A stretch of DNA of 64,000 nucleotides from Mucilaginibacter sp. OK268 (GTDB lineage Bacteria > Bacteroidota > Bacteroidia > Sphingobacteriales > Sphingobacteriaceae), in the NCBI RefSeq assembly GCF_900103125.1, contig NZ_FNJV01000005.1, positions 124,001-188,000 of the forward strand. The letters are read 5' to 3'. The position numbers were made by a program, and so were the translations under genes. This document shows, piece after piece, positions 26,359-34,075 of this stretch; the first letter of the stretch is position 1; each line of letters begins with the position of its first letter. The notes below the pieces were generated by a model, which was given only the letters and a program-made list of their open reading frames with translations, did no database searches and was not told the DNA's origin.

Positions 26359-26381
26359 CCAATTGGTTATTTCCTTTTTTT
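26344..26381. terminator. Perfect 38-nt bidirectional terminator overlapping the GH20 stop codon
   Basis: Arms 26344-26362 and 26363-26381 are exact reverse complements, with AAAAAAAGG outside and CCAATTGG in the centre. The A-run and T-run serve both strands between convergent genes. The GH20 stop (26356-26358) and its last Lys/Arg codons are within arm 1. Confidence 0.9.
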
Positions 26382-26392
26382 ATGTTTTAAAC

Positions 26393-26734
26393 CTATCTGT
26401 AAGTAGAAAGATGGGTTGTTTTTATGGTCAGCATAAATGATTTGCCTACACTTATTTTAACGTTTTTGTCCAGTAGCAAAGCTTTTACAGCTTCGTCGGT
26501 TCTGATAGCTTCATAAAGGTCACGGGCTACAGGCGAGCCGCTGATATTATTGGTCACCTTGCCATTTTCCATACTGATGTTAAAGGTATATCCTGTTTTG
26601 CTGCGGCCACCCGCCGATTCAAAATCTGTTATATTCAATTTAAATTGCTGATCTTCATTCAGGCTCTTTTTCAAATGCAAACGAATAACCGGCATATACC
26701 TTTGCCAGGTAGCTAAAAACTTTCTTTCTTCCAT
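26393..26734 (-). CDS. Conserved-looking hypothetical protein
   Basis: 113 aa, cytoplasmic, no signal or membrane segment, predicted mostly beta with helices at the ends (FLATWQRYMPVIRLHLKKSL at the start). I do not recognise a family. Its position between a shared terminator and a 5' hairpin (GCCCTTGT at 26758-26765 with ACAAGGGC at 26779-26786, within its leader) supports a real transcribed gene. Confidence 0.6.
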   Translation of the reverse strand: MEERKFLATWQRYMPVIRLHLKKSLNEDQQFKLNITDFESAGGRSKTGYTFNISMENGKVTNNISGSPVARDLYEAIRTDEAVKALLLDKNVKISVGKSFMLTIKTTHLSTYR

Positions 26735-27126
26735 ACTATGCTTCTATAAAAAATGAAGCCCTTGTGAGGTATTATTCTACAAGGGCATTAAAACGATTAT
26801 AAGAACCGGCGATATTTCCTGATCTTATTTATTGAAAATTATTGTTTGTTAAATTAAAGGTAACGGTGAGCTGCAGGCTCTCCATGATGTTACCGCATGA
26901 TTTTTCAAAGCTAAGTAAATTAATGTGTAAAGGGACTATATTATTCAATAAACTTCCGTCTCAATATTTCTCATTAAGAAAATTCAGGGTGATCAGTTAT
27001 TTGATGAGTTGTGCCGGTGTTAATTCGTGTGCTGTAGAGGTAATATAGGGGCAAATGATGCCCCATTTAAAAATCAGGGGCATATTAATTAGTAATTTGC
27101 ACTCACCAAATTTTGCCAGCAGAAAA
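26735..27126. other. Divergent intergenic region (392 bp)
   Basis: It holds the leader hairpin of the minus-strand gene (26758-26786). A 68-codon plus-strand frame at 26842-27048 has no supporting features and is not called. No clear TAnnTTTG box was seen for the GH9 gene; TAATTTG near 27091 is one base short of the full consensus. Confidence 0.4.
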
Positions 27127-28902
27127 ATGAACCACATCTCCAAATTCAAAATCTTCCTAACCTGCTTTTTAATTATGCTTGCCTTTATGACTCAAGCAGC
27201 ACCCATAATTTACATTAACCAGGTTGCTTTTGATGTTCGGGGAGCAAAAACGGCGGTTATTCGTAACGATATTAAACTAGGCGACTTATCTTTTAGATTG
27301 ATCAATTCATCAGGTAAATCTGTTTTTACGGGTACACTAAAAGGACCCGAACAAATAAATGATTGGGTTAAGAATGCCTTTTTTTATCAGGCAGATTTTT
27401 CATCCTTTAAACAAAGCGGTAAGTATAAACTGAGCATCAGTATAAATGGTAAATCTTATCTTTCTGACGATTTTGAGGTAAGCGAGAACGCGCTTGCTGT
27501 GAGTACGCTGCCGTCTATCATTAGTTATTATAATAAGCAAAGAGCTAATACACCTACCGAGCTTGAAGTTGATAAAGTCGTAATACTTTATGGTAGCAAT
27601 AAAACGGCAGATGTACATGGGGGCTGGTGTGATGCTTCGGGCGACGTAAGTAAATACTTTTCGCACCTGGCTTATGCTAATTATATGTCGCCGCAGCAAA
27701 TTCCGCTGGTTACCTGGTCAATGGTGAACGCGGTGCAAGCCGTACCTGGCTTGCTTCATCAGCTGCATGCGGATGAGAGTATGGCCAATGAGGCTTTATG
27801 GGGTGCTGATTACATCATGCGTTCGCTATCAAAAGAGGGGTATTTTTATATGACCGTTTTTAGTTACTTCAGTAAAGACCCCAAAGCACGCCGGATAGTA
27901 GGGTTAAGGGCTAACAGTGTAACAACCGATGAATATCAATGCGCTTTTCGCGAAGGTGGTGGGATGGGTATAGCTGCATTGGCCCGTATCTCCACTTTGA
28001 AAAAAGATGGAGATTTTAAATCGGCCGAATATCTTGCCGCTGCCAAACGTGCTTTTGCTCATCTGCTCATAAATAATACCAAGTACGATGATGATGGTAA
28101 GGAAAACATCATTGACGATTATTGTGCTTTGATGGCGGCTACCGAACTTTGGATAGCTACCGACAGCTCATTTTATCATGAAGAGGCCCGTAAACGGGCA
28201 AAAAATATCGAGAAGCGGATGAGTCCTGCCGGTTATTTTATCAGTAATGATGAGGGACGCCCATTCTGGCATGCCTCCGATGCCGGTTTACCCATTGTTG
28301 CTTTATGCCGGTATTTAAGTAAAGAAAAAGAGCTGGTGGAAAGAACAGCAGCATTAACCGTTATTAAAAAAGCGCTTGATTATAACCTGCGGGTGACCAA
28401 CAAGGTCAGTAATCCTTTTGGCTATGCCCGGCAAACTTTTCGCCTGGGCGATCAGATAAAAGATGGCTTTTTTATACCGCATGAAAATGAAACCGGCTGG
28501 TGGTGGCAGGGCGAAAATGCCCGGTTAGGATCACTGGCTACGGCCGCGATAGTAGGCGGTCGCCTGGTCTACCCGCAAAAGGGCGGCTGGGGAGTAAAAA
28601 AAGATCTTGCTGTTTACGCATCCAATCAATTATCCTGGATCCTGGGCTGTAACCCATACTCCATGTGTTTTATGTATCAGTTTGGTAAAAATAATGTACC
28701 CTACATGAGTTCAAGCTTTGGACATGGATCTGGCAAAGGGGGAATATCAAACGGTATCACCGGTAAAGAGGGTAACGCCGACGGCAGCGGTATTGATTTT
28801 AAGACCGAGGACAAGGGAAACGAATGGCGTTGGACAGAACAGTGGCTGCCTCATGCCGCATGGTTCCTGCAAGCTATTACTGCTACGGCCCAACCGGAGT
28901 AA
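27127..28902 (+). CDS. GH9 glycoside hydrolase (endoglucanase-like) with N-terminal Ig-like domain
   Basis: 591 aa with this start, chosen because it opens a Sec signal ending TQAAP; the frame also extends to 27055 without a signal. An Ig-like CelD_N domain (IYINQVAFDVRGAKTAVI) covers about residues 25-115. The GH9 barrel follows, with the nucleophile-side motif GGWCDASGD (D169, D173) and a C-terminal NETGWWW region near residue 455 that should hold the catalytic Glu. Family members cleave beta-1,4-glucans, xyloglucan or glucosamine oligomers. The exact specificity is open; the Cys and Ser in the DASGD box differ from the usual DAGD. Confidence 0.9.
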   Translation: MNHISKFKIFLTCFLIMLAFMTQAAPIIYINQVAFDVRGAKTAVIRNDIKLGDLSFRLINSSGKSVFTGTLKGPEQINDWVKNAFFYQADFSSFKQSGKYKLSISINGKSYLSDDFEVSENALAVSTLPSIISYYNKQRANTPTELEVDKVVILYGSNKTADVHGGWCDASGDVSKYFSHLAYANYMSPQQIPLVTWSMVNAVQAVPGLLHQLHADESMANEALWGADYIMRSLSKEGYFYMTVFSYFSKDPKARRIVGLRANSVTTDEYQCAFREGGGMGIAALARISTLKKDGDFKSAEYLAAAKRAFAHLLINNTKYDDDGKENIIDDYCALMAATELWIATDSSFYHEEARKRAKNIEKRMSPAGYFISNDEGRPFWHASDAGLPIVALCRYLSKEKELVERTAALTVIKKALDYNLRVTNKVSNPFGYARQTFRLGDQIKDGFFIPHENETGWWWQGENARLGSLATAAIVGGRLVYPQKGGWGVKKDLAVYASNQLSWILGCNPYSMCFMYQFGKNNVPYMSSSFGHGSGKGGISNGITGKEGNADGSGIDFKTEDKGNEWRWTEQWLPHAAWFLQAITATAQPE

Positions 28903-29299
28903 CATTCAGGCTCAAATTTCAGAATTATTGATCATTTCTTTATCTTAGCATTCATTAGCCAGGACTAATCAACCGCGGCTAAATATCTGCAAAGCCCAAC
29001 CAATCATGTGCTTTATTATGCTGTAATGCGGCTGTTTGAGTCGTACCAAAATCAATATTATGCTGATAGCCATAATGAAGGTCTGTATTTTTCTATGTAT
29101 CCTGATATTACCATTCCGGGGCCCTTCCAGGCGACGGGAAAACACACTAGATCAGCCTCAAAGTAACCAGGTTTTTTCGAAGTATGGTGTAAATGAACGT
29201 GGAGGTTTAGAAGTGATCGAAACTGATGATCATATTCAACCCGGTTGAAAGAATAAAAACATCTCTCAAACTTTGTTTTCAAAATTTGAGAGATGAAAA
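28903..29299. other. Intergenic region (397 bp) between convergent genes
   Basis: It contains a 46-codon frame (29026-29166, MRLFESYQNQYYADSHNEG...) with natural-looking composition but no recognisable family and no promoter. It could be a gene remnant. The 3' end holds the terminator at 29260-29295. Confidence 0.35.
29260..29295 (-). terminator. Terminator of the DUF1801 gene
   Basis: CATCTCTCAAA (29260-29270) pairs with TTTGAGAGATG (29285-29295). Read on the minus strand it is followed by a T-run (GTTTTTATTC). Confidence 0.75.
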
Positions 29300-29692
29300 T
29301 TACTTTTTACTTTTCTTGGATAGATCCAGAATTTCGTTCTGGATCATCCTTTCTGATATGATCTTTTTGATGAGTTCAATAGGCAATGGTTCTCCGGGGG
29401 CAAAATGTAGTGTAGATCCGGACACCCTGATGTCTTTAAGATCTTCTTTCATTGATTTTACCAGACCGGGGCTCATAGTATAAAAACTGCAAAACTTTTT
29501 ATTCGCTCCAATCCCCACCAGCATATAATGATACTTGTAACAAGGCAACTGGTAGCTTATCAATTCTGTTGCCTGTGGAGCAGTAGTTAATATAATATGC
29601 CTTAGCTCTTCAAGCGTAGGCCTGAATGCTACAGGTTGCTGCCCAATATATTCATCAGCATCGCGTGGTGGCGGAAAATCAGAGCCTCTCAT
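29300..29692 (-). CDS. DUF1801 (YdhG-like) protein
   Basis: 130 aa. The pattern DADEYIGQQPVAFRPTLEELRHIIL, then ATELISYQLPCYKY, then GIGANKKFCSFYTM matches the DUF1801/YdhG family, some members of which are called iron chaperones. No signal peptide. It lies 29 bp downstream of the VOC gene on the same strand and is probably cotranscribed with it. Confidence 0.85.
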   Translation of the reverse strand: MRGSDFPPPRDADEYIGQQPVAFRPTLEELRHIILTTAPQATELISYQLPCYKYHYMLVGIGANKKFCSFYTMSPGLVKSMKEDLKDIRVSGSTLHFAPGEPLPIELIKKIISERMIQNEILDLSKKSKK

Positions 29693-29721
29693 ATCAGCTA
29701 AATATAACGAATTAATTATGC

Positions 29722-30198
29722 TCAGGCTTGGGCGTAGGCATCCTTTAGTTTGTGAATATCAATTTTAACCATTTGCATCATGGCCATCATTACAGCGTTT
29801 GCTTTTTTGGTGTCCTTGTCTTTCAGCATTTGCTCTAATTCTGATGTGGCTATCTGCCATGACAGGCCAAATTTGTCTTTCAGCCAGCCGCATTGGTTCT
29901 CTTTCCCGCCGTCGGCAAGTAAGGCGTTCCAGTAAAAATCGATCTCTTCCTGCGTTTTGCAATCAATCGATAGTGATATCGCTTCAGTGAACGGAAACCC
30001 CGGGCCGCCATTTAATATCATGAGCCCCTGTCCGTCCAGTTCAAACCGGGCTACCAGGATCTCCCCGGCTAACTGTGGGTGTGTTTCACCATAATAGGTA
30101 ATATCTAAAATTTTTGAGTTTTTGAATATCGAAGTATAAAAATCGAGGGCCTCCTGAACTTTACCGTTGAACCAAAGGCATGTGGTGATCTTTTGCAT
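29722..30198 (-). CDS. VOC-family protein (PhnB/3-demethylubiquinone methyltransferase-like)
   Basis: 158 aa. TTCLWFNGKVQEALDFYTSIFKNSKI and the later QCGWLKDKFGLSWQI are signatures of the PhnB-like group of the vicinal oxygen chelate superfamily. The name 3-demethylubiquinone methyltransferase is historical and an enzyme activity should not be assumed. It is the first gene of a two-gene unit with DUF1801. Confidence 0.88.
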   Translation of the reverse strand: MQKITTCLWFNGKVQEALDFYTSIFKNSKILDITYYGETHPQLAGEILVARFELDGQGLMILNGGPGFPFTEAISLSIDCKTQEEIDFYWNALLADGGKENQCGWLKDKFGLSWQIATSELEQMLKDKDTKKANAVMMAMMQMVKIDIHKLKDAYAQA

Positions 30199-30385
30199 AA
30201 TGTATTCTCCTTAATTTGTTTTAATATGATTTGCTATCAACTTGTTTTGATATACCAAAGTTACCCGAAGCTATCCTATTAAAAAGGGGGTGAATATGAC
30301 AATATAAGGGGGCGATTGCGTAGTAGGGGGGCAAAATATTTCTCCGAAATCATGTATACGGCGAATACCTAAAAGTGGGTTTACA

Positions 30386-30472
30386 TGGTTTACACAATTT
30401 ATGGTTAACATGGAGTTAATTATCTCATAATCAATTGATTAATATGATTAATTCCATGAATTGTGTAAACCA
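30386..30472. repeat. Imperfect long palindrome
   Basis: Arm 30386-30404 (TGGTTTACACAATTTATGG) matches the reverse complement of 30454-30472 at 18 of 19 positions. The inner sequence is also partly symmetric (GGAGTTAAT with ATTAATTCC), and GGGTTTACA occurs outside both arms. It may be a small mobile-element remnant or a folded RNA. Confidence 0.6.
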
Positions 30473-30538
30473 TCATGTACTGGGTTTACATTGATCAGCT
30501 TAGCACAAAGTATTTCATGCCAAAATGTTTAAAAAAAG

Positions 30539-30570
30539 CAAAGGGCGATCTGTTAACAGATCGCCCTTTG
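30539..30570 (-). terminator. Strong terminator of the small membrane protein gene
   Basis: Perfect 16-bp inverted repeat (CAAAGGGCGATCTGTT, 30539-30554, with its complement 30555-30570). On the minus strand it is followed by CTTTTTTT. Confidence 0.9.
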
Positions 30571-30607
30571 TATATCGAAAATGAAATTTTCTTTAAGATT
30601 ATATCAC

Positions 30608-30829
30608 TTAGGAGTTTTTTGATTTCTCTCCGGCGAATGGTAAGGTTGATATAAAGATAACCATGCCAACACCAAAAGTAATAAAGCCGCCATAAACGAT
30701 TCCCGCAGATGCCTGAACTCCGCTGACAGAATCAGCCGGGTTAAACGCGTGATTTGGCGTGAAAATAAAAAAACTACCTATTAATAATATGCCTATTGTT
30801 GTGATTAAAAGCCCTAATATTCTTTTCAT
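30608..30829 (-). CDS. Small two-segment membrane protein
   Basis: 73 aa from the ATG at 30829, chosen because a full consensus promoter lies 26 bp upstream; the ORF extends to 30892 but through that promoter. Two hydrophobic stretches (ILGLLITTIGILLIGSFFIF and GGFITFGVGMVIFI) flank a short polar loop. No family recognised. A promoter and a terminator of its own support a real gene. Confidence 0.7.
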   Translation of the reverse strand: MKRILGLLITTIGILLIGSFFIFTPNHAFNPADSVSGVQASAGIVYGGFITFGVGMVIFISTLPFAGEKSKNS

Positions 30830-30855
30830 GTTTTTGATGTGAAACTGTAATGCAG

Positions 30856-30886
30856 CAAATGTATAAACTTTAATGCAATCAACAAA
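30856..30886 (-). promoter_or_regulatory. Consensus promoter of the small membrane protein gene
   Basis: On the minus strand TTTG (30886-30883), a 19-nt spacer and TACATTTG (30863-30856) match TTTG-N19-21-TAnnTTTG exactly. Confidence 0.7.
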
Positions 30887-30987
30887 CATCACTTCGCTTA
30901 AAAAACTAACTTAAAGTTGATAAATTAGGACTTTATATAGCAAACCATGTAATTGGTCATATCCTGTTGTTATACCAAACACTACAT

Positions 30988-32046
30988 ATGAAAATAAAAC
31001 ATTTAAAGATCGCTTTTTTTATCGCGCTAACCTGGTTAGCCGCATGCAAAGACCCCAGTGCAACGCAGAAAACAGAATTGGGCTTACATACTTTTTTAAA
31101 AGATACCACAAAAGGAGTACAATCGGGAGGGGTACAGGTGGTTCGCATCAATACGCCCAAGGGAAAGTTTAACGTATGGACAAAGAAAATTGGTAATAAC
31201 CCTAAAATTAAAGTGTTGCTGCTGAACGGAGGGCCGGGTGCTACTCATGAGTATTTTGAGTGTATGGAAAGCTTTTTACCGGCCGAGGGCATTGAGCTGA
31301 TCTATTACGACCAACTGGGTACAGGAAATTCCGACAATCCTAAAGATACAGCGATGTGGAGCTTACCCCGCTATGTAGAAGAGGTGGAGCAAGTAAGGCA
31401 GGCACTTAAATTAGATAAAGATAATTTTTACCTGTTGGGCCATTCATGGGGTGGCATCCTGGCTTTGGAATATGCGCTTAAATACCAGCAACATTTAAAA
31501 GGACTCATCATTTCCAACATGATGGCAAGCTGTCCGGATTATGGTAAATATGCCGATAACGTTTTGGCTAAACAATTTGATCCTAAGGTATTGGCCCGCA
31601 TCAGGGCAATTGAGGCAAAAGGTGATTTCGAAAACCCGGAATATATGCAATTGCTTATACCCAATTTCTATTCAAAACATATATGCCGTTTCCCGTTTGA
31701 GCAATGGCCTGAGCCTCTTTTGCGGGCTTTCAACAAAATCAATCAATCCTTATATGTAACCATGCAGGGGCCAAGCGAATTTGGCATTGCTGGCAAATTA
31801 ACGCATTGGGATCGTAAAGCTGATCTTCCTGAAATTTCTGTTCCAGCCTTAAGTATAGGCGGAAAATATGATACGATGGATCCTGCGCATATGCAGTGGA
31901 TGGCTACCCAGTTTCAAAATGGCAGTTATCTGTATTGCGCTAACGGCAGTCACATGAGCATGTACGACGATCAGCAAACTTATATGAACGGTTTAGTAAA
32001 GTTTATTAAAGGTGTGGATGAGGGCGAGAAGAAAGTGAAGTTGTAA
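30988..32046 (+). CDS. Proline iminopeptidase-like alpha/beta hydrolase, lipoprotein
   Basis: 352 aa. The ATG at 30988 starts a lipoprotein signal (LAAC lipobox). The peptidase S33 layout is clear: LLLNGGPGATHEYF (oxyanion region), GHSWGG with the nucleophilic Ser, Asp in GGKYDTMDP and His in NGSHMSM. Family members release N-terminal proline from peptides. The outside-facing anchor suggests use on extracellular peptides, which would fit the hydroxyproline operon further right. A shared terminator follows. Confidence 0.9.
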   Translation: MKIKHLKIAFFIALTWLAACKDPSATQKTELGLHTFLKDTTKGVQSGGVQVVRINTPKGKFNVWTKKIGNNPKIKVLLLNGGPGATHEYFECMESFLPAEGIELIYYDQLGTGNSDNPKDTAMWSLPRYVEEVEQVRQALKLDKDNFYLLGHSWGGILALEYALKYQQHLKGLIISNMMASCPDYGKYADNVLAKQFDPKVLARIRAIEAKGDFENPEYMQLLIPNFYSKHICRFPFEQWPEPLLRAFNKINQSLYVTMQGPSEFGIAGKLTHWDRKADLPEISVPALSIGGKYDTMDPAHMQWMATQFQNGSYLYCANGSHMSMYDDQQTYMNGLVKFIKGVDEGEKKVKL

Positions 32047-32060
32047 GTTTTTAATCAAAC

Positions 32061-32093
32061 AAAAAAGCCAGGTATAAGATACCTGGCTTTTTT
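32061..32093. terminator. Bidirectional terminator between two hydrolase genes
   Basis: Perfect 15-bp arms (32061-32075 and 32079-32093, AAAAAAGCCAGGTAT) with a 3-nt loop between convergent genes. Confidence 0.9.
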
Positions 32094-32107
32094 ATTTGAT
32101 GCGGCAT

Positions 32108-33082
32108 TTATTTAGGCAGATCTTTCATGAAATCCAGGATATCGGCACCAATTTCCTGTGCATGGGTTTCCAGTGCAAAATGGCCGGTGTCATAAAATTT
32201 TACTTTGGCATTTGGGTTATCTCTTTTATAAGCTTCGGCTCCGGCTGGTAAAAAGAAAGGGTCATTTTTGCCCCATACGGCCAGTAGTTTTGGCTTTTTA
32301 TCCCGGAAATAAGCCTGGAATTTTGGGTACAACACCACATTACTTTTGTAATCAACCATCAGGTCGACCTGGATGTCCGCGTGACCGGGCAAGTCGAGAA
32401 TATGTTTGTCAAATGTATAAGCTTCCGGCTCGATCAATGATTTATCGGTCACACCGGTTTCATACTGAAACTTCACCATATCCAACGATACAAACGCTTT
32501 CAATGCATCCTTGTTCTCCTGCGAAGGATCGTTCCATGCTTTTTGGATTGGGTTCCAGGCGGTGCTTAATCCTTCCTCATAAGCATTGCCGTTTTGTGAT
32601 ATGATACCGGTTATTTTTTCAGGATTGGCCAGGGCCAGGCGAAGACCCGTAGGAGCGCCATAATCAAAAATGTAAACAGCGAAACGTTTGAGCTTTAAAT
32701 TATCAATAAAGCCCTGCATAGCTTTGGCCAGGTTATCAAAGGTATAACTGTATTTGGTATGATCGGGCGCGTCTGAAAAACCAAAGCCCGGAAGATCGGG
32801 AGCTATCACGCGATATTGGGTAGCCAATATAGGTATCAGCTTACGAAACATAAATGATGATGTTGGGTATCCGTGCAGCAGCAGGATAACGGGGGCGTCT
32901 TTAGGACCTGCCTCGCGGTAAAAAATATTCAGATCGTTTACTTTAATATTGTTGTAATGGATGGCTGTAGTTTTCATTTGATTGTTTTTTGTAGGATTGA
33001 TTTGTTGGGCATGCAGGGGTAAAACTCTACCCAGGATAAGCAGTAATATTATCTGCCATTTTGTTTTTGTGATTGATTTCAT
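32108..33082 (-). CDS. Alpha/beta hydrolase, haloalkane dehalogenase/epoxide hydrolase-like
   Basis: 324 aa. LLLHGYPTSSFMFRKL supplies the HGxP oxyanion motif, the nucleophile elbow is IFDYGAP with an Asp nucleophile, and the catalytic His is in DTGHFALE. An Asp nucleophile marks the dehalogenase/epoxide hydrolase group. The usual Trp after the Asp is Tyr here, so halide binding is uncertain. A Sec-like signal begins at 33082; an internal start at 32977 would give a cytoplasmic protein. The gene is divergent from a LysR regulator, which probably controls it. Confidence 0.82.
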   Translation of the reverse strand: MKSITKTKWQIILLLILGRVLPLHAQQINPTKNNQMKTTAIHYNNIKVNDLNIFYREAGPKDAPVILLLHGYPTSSFMFRKLIPILATQYRVIAPDLPGFGFSDAPDHTKYSYTFDNLAKAMQGFIDNLKLKRFAVYIFDYGAPTGLRLALANPEKITGIISQNGNAYEEGLSTAWNPIQKAWNDPSQENKDALKAFVSLDMVKFQYETGVTDKSLIEPEAYTFDKHILDLPGHADIQVDLMVDYKSNVVLYPKFQAYFRDKKPKLLAVWGKNDPFFLPAGAEAYKRDNPNAKVKFYDTGHFALETHAQEIGADILDFMKDLPK

Positions 33083-33086
33083 AGTT

Positions 33087-33107
33087 CAAATCTATATTGT
33101 ATATTTG
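33087..33107. promoter_or_regulatory. Divergent -7 boxes of the hydrolase and lysR genes
   Basis: Minus strand TAGATTTG (33094-33087) and plus strand TATATTTG (33100-33107), both TAnnTTTG, lie 5 bp apart. The minus box is so close to the ATG at 33082 that the message would be nearly leaderless. Clear -33 boxes are not seen. Confidence 0.45.
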
Positions 33108-33156
33108 ATTATTAAAAACGATTAATAATAATATATGTAATCATAAAAAGTGATTT

Positions 33157-34011
33157 ATGAATGGTAATGATCTTAAAATATTTGAGGCAGTGGCTGCTCA
33201 TGGTAATTTTACCAAAGCCGCTGAGGCGATGTTCACCGTGCAATCAAACGTGACCGCGCGAATAAAAAATCTGGAAGAGGAATTGAATGTACAGTTATTT
33301 AAAAGAACATCACGCGCGGTAGAGCTCACATCGGCAGGAGAGATATTTATCCAGTACTGTAAAAAACTAAACTACCTCACCGAAACTTTAAAACAGGAGT
33401 TATCAGATGTTCATAAACTATCCGGCTCACTTAAAATTGGCTGTATTGAAACCACTATGGCGCTTAAAGTGCCTGGGGTAATACAGGAATTTACGGATAA
33501 ATATCCCGATGTGATGTTGAGTTTCAGGGCTGATAATTCTATGAATTTGATCAATGATGTGTTGAATTACAGGCTTGATGCCGCTTTTGTAGCCGCACCC
33601 ATTACCTCGGCGGAATTGGGCGTACACCTGATAAAAGAAGAAAAACTGGCTATCGCGACCGCCGAAAATTATCCCGATCTGCCGGAGTATATTAAAAAAG
33701 GTCAGGTTAAAATTGTTGTTTTTGATGTGGGCTGTAGCTATCGCCCCAAACTGGAGGAATGGTTAAAAACCCAGGGGATCTTTAATTACCAGTGCACCGT
33801 GTTGAACACGCTGGAGGGAATAGTGAATTTTGTAGAAGCAGGAATAGGTATAACCATCATGCCCGAGGATCTGTTCAGTCAGATGTATTATAACCGGAAA
33901 ATAAAAACATATCCCATTGAAGGGGAGCAAGGCATGTTGACTACATTGATGGCCTATCGTAATGATCTGCCCCAATCAAATGCTATGAAAGTATTTATGA
34001 GCTTGTTTTGA
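33157..34011 (+). CDS. LysR-family transcriptional regulator
   Basis: 284 aa. The N-terminal winged helix-turn-helix is typical (LKIFEAVAAHGNFTKAAEAMFTVQSNVTARIKNLEEELNVQLF), followed by the two-lobe effector-binding domain. It is divergent from the alpha/beta hydrolase with a 74-bp intergenic region holding both promoters, the usual arrangement for a LysR regulator and its target. Confidence 0.94.
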   Translation: MNGNDLKIFEAVAAHGNFTKAAEAMFTVQSNVTARIKNLEEELNVQLFKRTSRAVELTSAGEIFIQYCKKLNYLTETLKQELSDVHKLSGSLKIGCIETTMALKVPGVIQEFTDKYPDVMLSFRADNSMNLINDVLNYRLDAAFVAAPITSAELGVHLIKEEKLAIATAENYPDLPEYIKKGQVKIVVFDVGCSYRPKLEEWLKTQGIFNYQCTVLNTLEGIVNFVEAGIGITIMPEDLFSQMYYNRKIKTYPIEGEQGMLTTLMAYRNDLPQSNAMKVFMSLF

Positions 34012-34035
34012 TCGTAAACACTGGGTTCATTTTTA

Positions 34036-34043
34036 TAAATTTG
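34036..34043 (+). promoter_or_regulatory. Putative -7 box before the M1 aminopeptidase gene
   Basis: TAAATTTG fits TAnnTTTG and lies 32 bp before the ATG; no -33 box at normal spacing. Confidence 0.4.
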
Positions 34044-34075
34044 GTGACACTGTTATCAGGCTGTTACATTTTCCT

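Larger units (their letters stand above)
30199..30607. other. Intergenic region (409 bp) with palindromic element
   Basis: No gene is seen. It holds the imperfect palindrome described separately (30386-30472) and the minus-strand terminator at 30539-30570. Confidence 0.6.

Noticed and set aside
26842..27048. 68-codon plus-strand frame before the GH9 gene
   Set aside because: Unusual composition, no family, and it occupies the probable promoter region of the neighbouring gene.
29036..29248. 70-codon frame in the gap after GH9
   Set aside because: It competes with another frame in the same DNA, has no promoter and no recognisable feature.
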